Shown: positions 9,026 to 17,582 of the stretch, piece by piece | Position numbering within the stretch: the stretch's first letter is position 1 | Layout of the letters: every line of letters begins with the position of its first letter | Source: Podochytrium sp. JEL0797 | Taxonomy: Eukaryota; Chytridiomycota; Chytridiomycetes; Chytridiales; Chytriomycetaceae | Reading direction: 5' to 3' | NCBI GenBank assembly: GCA_027596195.1 | Contig: JADGJG010000253.1 | Span: forward strand, 1 to 27,774 | Length of the DNA: 27,774 nucleotides | The notes under the pieces: generated by a model | Told to the model about the DNA's origin: nothing | The model's database searches: none | The model's input: the letters and a program-made list of their open reading frames with translations, nothing else | Translations under genes and position numbers: made by a program

Positions 9026-10194
9026 TCATTCGGAATGAGGACAGTTGAATGCGCCGTGGCTCGAGCGATTGCACCTGACACATTCGTGACGAAATTTGCA
9101 GCCTTCCGTACAACCCGTGCAATTCCTGCATCCATGCATCAGAAATTAGCACCACCCCGACAACGGAAAATACTTTGAAACACCCACCAATATACGCAGA
9201 CTTGTCTGTGCCGATCCTTCTGCTCACAATTTTTGCCACGATGCGCTCCGCTACAAATGAAGCAGTCGTGTCTCATTTTGCAGGAATCTCCGTATCGGCA
9301 TTCGCCCCGAAAGTTGAATTTGACACAGAACTGAGAATTGGGCAAATGCCGTTTCACGCGTCGTTCGTCTCCTGGACGGTCAGTCTTGGCATCACTCATT
9401 TGTCTCTTGCGGCTTTCTTCGTTGATAGATGGAGGTTTGGGGATGGAGAGGACGCTTTTGCCTTTCTCAACGATTTGGATCGTGGGTTTGGACTCGGGCG
9501 TGGGCGACCGGCTTCGTTCTTGGGGTGTTGGAATCTGTGGTCTTAGTTTCCTGCATGGAGAGAGCAGAAATTCGCCTTGGTCCGAAGCCGACTCCATCCC
9601 GCGAGTGAGGCGTTCTCGATCATGAGGGGAAGTTGGAGACTCTGCAGGAGAATCAAGTTGTGTGCGCGAATGCATCTTGGTGGGGTTTCTTGCGGATTCT
9701 GGAGAAGGATAAACCCTAGTTGGGGGTGCTTGCGAGGGGTCGACAGCTGCTTCCGGGTGAACGCGGGATCCCGGCAAGACTGCCTCCAACCAAACTGCAG
9801 GTGAGAACGCGAGTTCTTGGTTCTTCTCAGCCATGCACGCGACATTATTCAGCAGCGTTTGAAGATACGAGACCGAGTCGGATGCTTTGGGGTGGGAGTT
9901 GATCGCTCGTTCTTGATCAGCAACAGACTGGCCTGGCGGCGGAATCGCAGACAAACTCTCCGCACCATCGCCTTGCTTAGCGCCTTGTAACATGAAACTG
10001 CCAGCTGTCTGAAGAGCCGAGCTGCCCAAAGACTCTGCGTCTTTCAGCCGTGACCAATTTGTGCTCTGGAGGTCGGCCTGCAAGCTTGCAATCTCTTTGT
10101 CATGTGTTGCTACTTGTTGTTCCAGATAGACCAAGCGGTTGTAGAGCCTCTCCAGAATGGCAGATCCCGTTTGTTCAAGGTAAGTGTGATCCAT
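9026..10194 (-). CDS. Zinc-finger paralogue A (coiled coil plus duplicated CCCH+CCHC module)
   Basis: Exons 10194-9188 and 9125-9026 (62-nt intron) give 368 residues. The ATG at 10194 is chosen because the product (MDHTYLEQ) aligns with paralogue C (MDPTAPEP). Residues 10-45 form a heptad-like helix (LERLYNRLVYLEQQVATHDKE). A long Ser/Pro-rich disordered linker follows. The C-terminus holds two Cys/His units. Unit 1 starts at Cys290 with C-x8-C-x5-C-x3-H-x-C-x2-C-x3-H-x4-C. Unit 2 starts at Cys333 with C-x7-C-x3-C-x3-H-x-C-x2-C-x4-H-x4-C, ending in HGAFNC. Each unit is a CCCH finger fused to a CCHC knuckle, a combination expected to bind RNA or single-stranded nucleic acid. The phase-2 intron falls in the Trp codon before unit 2, as in both neighbours. 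Biological role unknown. Confidence 0.75.
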
Positions 10195-10477
10195 ACGGGA
10201 GATTAAATAATTTTTTTTCTGCTTGCATCTTCTCCTTCGAGAGATTCCATGAAGAGCGACTTCACTGCGATTAATTATGACACAGTTGCCTGCACTCATT
10301 CGGAGACAGAATCCAATGAACAACAACGTGGCCGCTTTTCCTACACCCAAACTCACAAGTTAGGTCCTTCAAAATGCACGAGAAGCAAAACGCGAACGCA
10401 TTGATAATGATGACGAGAGTAATGAAATGAAAAGAATATAGCGAAAACAGTCCTTTGCTCGAGTCTGAATGGTCGTT
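10195..10477. promoter_or_regulatory. Intergenic region upstream of zinc-finger gene A
   Basis: 283 bp between tandem same-strand genes. It presumably carries the promoter of paralogue A and the 3' UTR of B. Frames continue open upstream of the ATG at 10194 but show no similarity to the paralogues, so they are treated as leader. Confidence 0.35.
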
Positions 10478-11303
10478 TCACGAAACGGGATCCGGGCACT
10501 GGAACGCCCCGTGGCTGGAACTTTGACAACGGACACACGCGTGGCGGTATGTGCATGAAGAGCCGTTCAGACATATCGTGCAATTCCTGATGACAAAACA
10601 AATCAATAATACTTTCCGTTCAGATTTCTGAGACTCCTCACCAAAACACGCACAAGTCTTTCCGCCGATTTTTCAACACGCATCCCTCCAACCCGTGCTT
10701 ACCGCCGCAAATATAACACTCGTGTCTGGCTTTGCAATTTGACCCGCGCACACATTCTGCCATGTTGAACGCAAAACAGATTGAATCAAGATCCTCTTTG
10801 TAGAGGTTTGAAAGCGAGTCCTTCCGCCAAGTCATGTCGCTGCGAGAAGGAGCCATGGGAGAACGCGAACGCTGAAGGGCTCGTTTTTGATGGGCGGACT
10901 CGGAACCCCGCCCCGATGGCGAAGGATCTCGATCACGCTTCCTATCTCGACCACGATCACGTTCTTCAGTATCGATAGGTTGGTTTTTGGAGCGGGTTGG
11001 TGCCGGCGGCCGATGGGTGCGCGTCGGCGGAAGCGAGGGACTTGAGATTCGGCGGGGACCATCAAGCAGTGGAGAACGAGAGGAGCAATCTGAGGTGGGT
11101 TGGAGAAGAGGTTTTGATGTTCGGACGGCTGCAGAGGCAAGTTGCGGAAGAGGGTGGTCAAGGGGCAATCCCTTGGCAACAACAGATGGAAAGTGAGGAA
11201 GCGAATTAGCACTGGAACGCAGTTCTTTGAGTTTGTCTGCCATTGATGCGGCGGCCTCTTCGAGACGCTCGAGGCGATCAAGAAGCTGTTGGGCGAGTGA
11301 CAT
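10478..11303 (-). CDS. Zinc-finger paralogue B (coiled coil, RS-like linker, duplicated CCCH+CCHC module)
   Basis: Exons 11303-10642 and 10586-10478 (55-nt intron) give 256 residues, the shortest of the trio. The start reads MSLAQQLLDRLERLEEAAASM, a short coiled coil. The linker is rich in Arg/Asp/Ser (RDRGRDRKRDRD at about 135-146), resembling RS/RD splicing-factor linkers and a nuclear localisation signal. Unit 1 starts at Cys176 (C-x7-C-x5-C-x3-H-x-C-x2-C-x3-H-x4-C). Unit 2 starts at Cys218 and ends CVRC-x4-HGAFQC. The DNA from the intron through the end of unit 2 is close to identical to that of paralogue C, pointing to a recent tandem duplication. An in-frame ATG exists at 11414, but it lies within the 3' part of gene C and would overlap it, so 11303 is preferred. 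Probably nuclear and RNA-associated; function unknown. Confidence 0.75.
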
Positions 11304-11392
11304 TGCAATTTCAGAAAGAAAACGATGGTGAAACGATGCAATGAACGCGAAAATCAAGCACAACTCTCCTCCTCCATTTCTGCATCGTCTTT

Positions 11393-12319
11393 TCACGAAA
11401 TGGAATCCGGACATTGGAATGCCCCATGGCTAGCACTTTGGCAACGCACACACGTGTGGCGGTACTTACATGAAGAGCCATTCTGGCATGTCGTGCAATT
11501 CCTGATGACAAAACAAGTCAATACTGGCGTCTGGCAGCACGGTGTTCAGATTTTTGAGACTCCTTACCAAAACACGCAAAAGTCTTTCCGCCGATGTTTC
11601 AACACACATCCCTCCATGAACCCATGCTCGCCACCGCAAATATAACACTCGTGTCTGGCTTTGCAATTTAACCCGAAGACACATTCAGTCATGTTAAAAG
11701 CATGACAGATTGGACCCAGATCTCGTTTGTGACGTTTGCGCGTCGCACGTTCCTGACTTCCACCATCCAGAACCCTCTTAATGGTTTCAGGCTTGGGTTC
11801 TGGGACATTTGACAATGGGATGCATTCTGCCTGCTTGAGCGATGGAAGTTTGGAGAGAGGGTCTTTTTGAATCGCGTTTGAGGTTGCCAGACAGTCGGTG
11901 AAGTCGGTCGGAGGCGTGGGAAGTGTGTTGGCTTTCTCAGGTTCTCGTTGAGGCTGAATGGCAGCGTTTGCGGACGACTCTGGGCACGACTCCTCGCCTT
12001 TGGCAGCCACAGCCGCCACGCTGTTCAGCAGCATTTTGAGATAATTAGGATTGAAGGGTGGTTTCACAGCAGAGACGGTTTCGCTTCCTTGTTGAGGATT
12101 CCTGTGCTCAGAGGTCTCGGAAACTGTCTGACGAAAAGTGAAGGTTTCGTTCCCTGGCGTGGTGGAAGCGATGCGTGAGTGGATCAACTGTTTCGCTTTG
12201 GCCTGCAGGTTCGCCAGCTCTTTGTCCTGAGAGGCCACTTGCTCCTCGAGAACGATCAAGCGGGTGCAGAGCTTCTGAAGAAGTGCGGAGTCCTGGGGCT
12301 CGGGCGCCGTTGGATCCAT
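11393..12319 (-). CDS. Zinc-finger paralogue C (coiled coil plus duplicated CCCH+CCHC module)
   Basis: Exons 12319-11568 and 11501-11393 (66-nt intron) give 286 residues. The N-terminus (MDPTAPEPQDSALLQKL, then VLEEQVASQDKELANLQAK) is a predicted coiled coil that aligns with paralogue A. The C-terminus (GPICHAFNMTEC onward, unit 1 at Cys205, unit 2 at Cys248, ending HGAFQCPDSIS) aligns with B. So C links the other two. A basic stretch (TRKRHKRD) precedes unit 1. Only 89 bp separate its stop from the ATG of B, and 59 bp separate its ATG from the stop of the upstream unknown gene, so promoters must be very short or shared. Confidence 0.76.
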
Positions 12320-12378
12320 TCTCGCAGTGGGAAATGCGGATCTTGGCAAACTTTCGGAATCACAAAAAACTCTTGGTT

Positions 12379-13287
12379 TTATTTCTTATTCGTGCGTGCA
12401 TAAAGAGTGTTCTCGCCCCAGATTGAAACCACAACCACAACAGCCCCTCGCAGAGACGCGTCAAGCTTCCTCCACGCCCGTCGCACCAACTTCGCCACCT
12501 TCCCATTCGGAACAAAAATGTGCAGAATCCAACTGCAATCGCATCCTCGAACAGGGGCAAACAGAGATCGTCGCGCAAACACGACGCCTTGCAACTTCTT
12601 CTCTAAGATTCGAGAGGCGTCAGCGAGATCGGCTCCATCGTAAATGCGCGTCACAGAGACTGAGATATTGGCAGTCTGGCCCCATCTGACCAAATAATCA
12701 GTCATGGATCCACCCGATGGAGAATACCGCACATCCATCTCGGTTGCAAGCAATGAGACATCATTCGAGAACAGCAAACGCGACAACAACTCCACAGATA
12801 AACACTCAGAAATAATGGAGTCTCCTCCCGCGTTTGGAGTCAACAGAATCTCCCTCGCAGCGGCACTCAAATCGATACCACCCACACATGAGCCCTCCCT
12901 ACCAGACTTTCTCGGAGTGTTGTTGCGCGTCGTGGTCATGATACAAAGGAACCCTGCGTGTCGCCGGAACTCTGAGCCCAACAAGGAACGCGCAACGAAG
13001 AGGCTCGAGTGGGACATTCTTGTTACAACGCCATCCGTGGAACATGCGACCGTGTCAACTCCAAAAGCCCCGAACTTGTAGAGTTTGCGCATTTGACTGC
13101 GTGAGAAGAGTCCCGATGAGAGGGAAGTGGTGCTGTTGTCGCCTGGGTCACAAATGGCGTCCCACAGGCCAGACATCATTTGAAAGATATCTGCCTCTTC
13201 TGCGAATGGAACGCTGATTGCGTTGCAAAACTTGCCCTTGGTGCCCGAAAAGAAAGCGTTCGACGGGGAGATCACCAGCTGGCCCAT
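12379..13287 (-). CDS. Unrecognised protein with TDY...VSVTR...KKLxG signature
   Basis: Single-exon frame of 302 residues starting MGQLVISPSNAFF (first ATG in the frame). I do not recognise a named family. The C-terminal half looks like a conserved globular domain: TEMDVRYSPSGG, MTDYLV, ISVSVTRIYDG, a KKLQG helix, ILHIFVPNG, then a basic RRAWRKLDASLR segment and a final hydrophobic strand AVVVVVSIW. The spaced acidic residues followed by beta-strands and a conserved Lys pair could fit a PD-(D/E)XK nuclease-like fold, but this is only an inference. Upstream, another frame (from ATG 13387) encodes a Ser/Thr-rich stretch offset by one base from this frame, so the true N-terminus may be longer and broken by an indel. 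It is co-oriented with the zinc-finger trio. Confidence 0.6.
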   Translation of the reverse strand: MGQLVISPSNAFFSGTKGKFCNAISVPFAEEADIFQMMSGLWDAICDPGDNSTTSLSSGLFSRSQMRKLYKFGAFGVDTVACSTDGVVTRMSHSSLFVARSLLGSEFRRHAGFLCIMTTTRNNTPRKSGREGSCVGGIDLSAAAREILLTPNAGGDSIISECLSVELLSRLLFSNDVSLLATEMDVRYSPSGGSMTDYLVRWGQTANISVSVTRIYDGADLADASRILEKKLQGVVFARRSLFAPVRGCDCSWILHIFVPNGKVAKLVRRAWRKLDASLRGAVVVVVSIWGENTLYARTNKK

Positions 13288-13626
13288 CGGGAGCTCCGTC
13301 AGGGCTGGAACAACTCGAGGAAGAGGAAGTGGATGTGGATGTGGAAGTGGTCGTAGAAGCAGTTGTAGAACAAGGAGTCGTTTGCATGTTGGTAGGTTGG
13401 TTGAAGTCGAGTTTGGTTGAGGGGAAAGAATGTGCGCGGCTTGCTTCCTTTTGTGGTTTTTGGACAACTGCGCCACCTGTCGAAATTTTCGAATCGATTG
13501 GAATCAATTCGATGACTATGCCACCTGCTCATCCACATGTGGAACATTGAAAATATGTACAAGACTCCCAAATGCACTGATGATTAATGAAAAGCAACAA
13601 CAACAAAAAAAATAACTCCTTCCCAT
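13288..13626. other. Intergenic region upstream of the unknown gene
   Basis: 339 bp. On the minus strand it encodes an open Ser/Thr-rich stretch (about 13387-13300) that ends up out of frame with the gene at 13287. It may be 5' leader or a frame-broken N-terminus. The remainder should hold the promoter and the 3' UTR of the neighbouring protease-like gene. No RNA gene seen. Confidence 0.35.
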
Positions 13627-14907
13627 TCAAGCAACAGCCGAAGCAAACGCAACCATCATAAACTTCACATCAAAAACGGCAAAATACTTTCTTAAAAAGA
13701 CCGTTCCCAACTTCCAACTCGTCGTCGCTTTCCCATTCGAAACAACCTTGCCGTTCGATTGGAACGCAAACACGCAATGTCCATTCCCATCGCGCAACAC
13801 GTACTGCTTGCTCTGGAAGTTGAACCACAGCTTTGTGTCCAACACTAAGCCCAAGATTGGAAGATGCGGAGCTGTCGTGCAGTTGACAAAGTAGAGGTCG
13901 GTGGTTCGATCAAGGGTGATGGTGTTGACGCCGTAACCAGAGTTGATGGAGTGGATCAGCTCTCCAAGGGTAGTCGTGTCGAGCAAGATATAGGGCTGCG
14001 ATGCATCGACAATGGCCACTGTCGCTTTTGAAGCTGCGGGAATGCTGTTGTTGCCAATGAAGACGCCGGTCGCGTCAACAGCCCAATAAAAGTAGCGCGA
14101 GGTTGCTTTGTGGTTCTTGTCGACTGTGACTGTTGGGACGACTGTCATGTAATACAACAGGCCGCGATATTTTGTTGAGTCAATATCGCCGATTGTGAGC
14201 GATCCGGTCAACGCGGAAAAAGAGTTGGAAGCAGCCGAAGAAGAATTGAGGAAGAGAGAGAACATGGGGGCTTTGATGCTATTTCCTTGAATCATGTTGG
14301 AAACCGCAGTCTGTGGTGTTGCAGCTGAAGAAACAACAGGTCAACAATAAGTCCGAAACGTGAAAAAAAATACATACTTGAATTCAACCCGCCATTCAGC
14401 GCGAACCCAATCAATCCCGACTGTAAACCATTGAATTTCTGTCTCGTCTTTTGATCCTCGCTTGTTACGAGGAGCAAAGACTGATTCGCGACCGTGACAT
14501 CACCCCATGCAAGCTTTTCGGACGAAGGCGATCCGGACACGCTGCCGAAACGGTAATTATACGTGAGGTGTTTTGGGCTCGACTGTTTTTTGAACGTGGA
14601 TGATTTGGTGGGGTTGAACGACTTTTTGCTGGCGCAGTTGGGAGTGCAAGAAGACGACTGGAGCCAGAGCGCCGCGCTGGTCAGGTCAATGTTGACTGAG
14701 AATGTTTGGGCTGGTGTGCCGACAGCGATAGTTGCCGAGAATGGGGCATAATGGTCTTTGGAAATCAAGGCATCAACGTTGCTGAGGTCAAAGGAGCTGG
14801 AAAGGAGTGAGTTTGAGCGAGGGGATATCAAACACTAGAATCACTCACACTGGGTTCGAAATCACCAAACTCGCCAAGGTAACAGCAAAGATAACTGGGA
14901 ACATCAT
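13627..14907 (-). CDS. Pepsin-type aspartic protease homologue with degenerate active site
   Basis: Exons 14907-14849, 14796-14378 and 14324-13627 give 391 residues. A signal peptide (MMFPVIFAVTLASLVIS) is on its own small exon, as in the two paralogues downstream. The fold is recognisable: FSATIAVGTPAQTFSVNID, GLIGFALNGGL, a long second lobe, and FLRKYFAVFDV near the end. Both catalytic signatures are altered. The first is D57-L-T-S instead of DTGS; the second is D266-A-S-Q instead of D(S/T)G(T/S). The Asp residues remain, but the Gly residues that shape the active-site psi-loops are gone, so a binding or regulatory pseudoenzyme is more likely than a protease. It lacks the Ser/Thr-rich tail and C-terminal hydrophobic segment of its neighbours. 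Probably secreted and soluble. Confidence 0.84.
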
Positions 14908-15284
14908 GGGGAAAGAGTCTCGCGTGTGGAAAGTTCTGATTGAAAAAAACCGACCCCCTGGTCCGTTCTCGTTTTGGTGGGCCAAAATCCACACCCTTGT
15001 CCGAAAGTAAGATGAACGACAATTTTTTCCTTTCTTCTCCAAGGTATAAGCATTCAAAGGAAGAAGATATGAGAAGGTCGTTAAAATGAAGGAGGATACC
15101 TTCGAAGCCAAATTTCGACCCAACAGCATTCCGCCATCGCGCAAGAAATCCAAGCGTGCCACTTGCATTCCCAATCAACCAATGAAGACAAGAAGAATAC
15201 AAAAAACCAATTATTTTTACAAAAACTTAAAAATAATGCAGAAACAAAAATGCGAATTACCCCACGAAAAAAATAATCAAAAAA
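14908..15284. promoter_or_regulatory. Intergenic region upstream of the degenerate protease gene
   Basis: 377 bp, A/T-rich near 15180-15284. Contains a CTTATACC TATA-like stretch on the minus strand near 15040, about 135 nt upstream of the ATG at 14907. Its right part should be the 3' UTR of the next protease gene. No coding sequence supported. Confidence 0.3.
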
Positions 15285-17323
15285 TCAAACGAGTATCAAG
15301 GAGGTCAAGAACATGACAACCACGCCATTAACGACTGCAAAAGAGCGTGTCGCCGAAGACGATGAACTTTGCCCAGCGCTTTCGTTACCGATAGCTGCCG
15401 CAACGGGCTGAACCGAAGAACCACCATTTTCCGTTGGATCCTCGACAGCGACAGGAAGCGCACCTGCGGCTACTCCCACGCTCGGAACGTAAAGTGGGGC
15501 ATTGGGCGCGGGCGCAATTGGCGCGAGTACGGGTCCGGCGGCCGCGGGAGTGGCCACGGGGACGTCCGCTGGGGAGGCAATGGGAACATATGCTGGTGTG
15601 TAGACTGGAACGTAGTGGGGGGTGTAAACTGGAGCATAACCGTATGTTGGTGTGATAGTTGCCGCTTGGTCAGTGGTCGCAACCAGTGGCGCAGCAGCAA
15701 CGGTTGAGGACGAAATCCCGGCTGCATCAGGCGACGCAGAAACCGGGGCTGATGAAGTTGTCGTCGTGGTAGTGGTGGTGGTGGTGGTGGTGGAAGATAC
15801 GGGAGCAGGCGCGAAAAGCGGGGTACCCGTTCCAGTGCCCGCCAACGCGGACGCCGCGAAACCAACTTGTTTGTTTCCAAGATCAAATACGGTCACATAC
15901 TTCCGCAAGAACGTTTGCCCCATGATCCAAAGATTGGTTGAGCTTGTCATGATACCTAGAAAATAATTCGACTTTAGAGACATAATTGAAAGTGGTGGTG
16001 AACCAGAGAGCAAAACTCACCCAAAACACAAGTTCCTTGCAAATTCAAAATGTAATCCGCGTTTGTTAACACGAATGGAACATTGTTCCCAAACACAAGC
16101 GTAATGTCTGGAAGTGTTGCAGCGACGGCGCAGGAGATTGAATAAGTCTGGCCCTGGTTCGAGAAAGCAGATGCTCTTCCAGCCGAAAGGGCCGCCAATA
16201 ATGTGGTAAATGAGGCTTGGTCAATTACAATCAGAGTGGTTCCGGAATCAATAATCGTGGTTGCGCCGCTGGGCGCTGGAATCGAAGCTCCCTGTGTTGA
16301 AACGGAACCTGACGCGACCGCCCAGAAATAGTTGGAGCCTCCGGATGGAACGACAGGAATAAACGTGAAGGCCCCGTTGTACAAGGTAGTATCAACCCCC
16401 CCAAGAATAAGCTTCCCGCCGTTGGGGTCGTGAGTGGGTTGCAAAGGAACTGTGTTTGGATTCACCCACAGACTGAAGACGTTGTTTGGAAGCTTTCCCT
16501 GGCTTGCCAGGTAATACGTAGTTGTTTCATGAGTTTTCGCTGCGAATGGTTGGTTAGATAATGGAGCTAATGGCATGCACGCCCCCATTTTGTACTCACA
16601 TGAATCCAAGCCATCTTGGAAACTAAGACCCATGATTCCGTCTCCGTTATTAGTCATCTCGGCCTGCACGGTGGCATCTTCGCTGATTGCCAACAGGATT
16701 GGTTGAGTTGTTGCCGTGGAAGCCGACCATTGAATGGTATCCTGACCAGGAGTTCCCACAAGTGAGCCCGTAACGTAATTCAAGGTCTGTGTGAATGCGG
16801 GCCCCTTTGTATACGAAAAAGTAGATGACAGGGCAACGTTGAATCGATTGCTGGTTGTCGCGCATGTGCTGCAAGAAGTTGATGGCATCCACTGTCGGAA
16901 TGTGTCAGAGGGCAAGAAATTGGAAGGTAGATAGCAAGTGCGCAATATTTACCAGCAGCGAAGAGCCGGTATCAACCGCAACATTGAATTCCTGCGCGGG
17001 CGTTCCCAACGAAATCTTGGTGAACAACTCGCCTCCACCGTTCAACAAATTCACTGAATCGCTTCGCTTGTCACGTTTTCCGGTGGTGGAATATTTCGTA
17101 TCAACGGTGTTCACTTGAGCCGTAAAAAGCTGCGCCAAAGTCATGTTGGAGTTTGTTCCAACTACGAAAAGAGGCATCACGCTGGGGTTTTCCGCATATT
17201 AGATATTCGTACGGCAGAGTCAAACCGTTAGAAAGAAACTTACATGATGTTAGCTGGTGTGGCGGCTTGGGCCATGGATGCCAGAGCGGCTGCCAGGAGC
17301 AATATCAAAGCGTGGGGTTGCAT
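15285..17323 (-). CDS. Secreted aspartic protease, probably GPI-anchored, with long Thr/Pro-rich stalk
   Basis: Five exons (17323-17244, 17181-16953, 16891-16600, 16539-16021, 15955-15285) give 596 residues. The signal peptide is on exon 1 (ALILLLAAALASMAQA). A short pro-region contains a KRDKR processing site. Catalytic signatures are intact: DTGSS with Asp97 and DSGTT with Asp298. After the second lobe (NLWIMGQTFLRKYVTVFD) comes a stalk with a 12-Thr run, repeated YxPVYTP-type motifs and Ala/Pro-rich sequence. The protein ends in Ser-rich sequence followed by a hydrophobic tail (VVNGVVVMFLTSLILV), the pattern of a GPI-attachment signal, as in yapsins. The third intron (16540-16599) is 60 nt with no stop, so an unspliced form would still be translated. 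Likely cell-surface or wall-linked protein processing. Confidence 0.92.
15737..15800. repeat. Trinucleotide-rich Thr tract within the protease stalk
   Basis: A GTG/GTC triplet run on the plus strand encodes the 12-Thr tract on the minus strand. Its length is likely to vary between isolates. Confidence 0.55.
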
Positions 17324-17582
17324 TTGAGTTTGACCCACACTTTTCGGGAAATCTTGATCGTTAAGTACTAAACGTTGGGTAAATGAATTAAGGAATTTTT
17401 TCCGCGTGACTTATCAAATATGCGGAATGGAAATGAAAAAACGGCAATGAATGAAACATCCCCTTTGAGAGTAATAGGTGAATGATTTCGGTTCAATGAT
17501 GTCAACAGAAAAATGAGGAAGGGGAAGGAGGGGAAAGTTGAAACACCAAAGAAATTTCTACATTTTCTATTTCTTTCCATTC

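Noticed and set aside
9026..12319. Repeated segments in the zinc-finger genes as a CRISPR array or transposon repeats
   Set aside because: The similarity is gene-length, colinear with exons and introns, and lacks regular spacers or terminal inverted repeats. It is gene duplication.
14828..15202. Minus-strand open frames upstream of the degenerate protease signal peptide
   Set aside because: The protease reading starts at the ATG pair just before the hydrophobic signal peptide. The upstream frames have no ATG in phase giving a sensible N-terminus and no family similarity.
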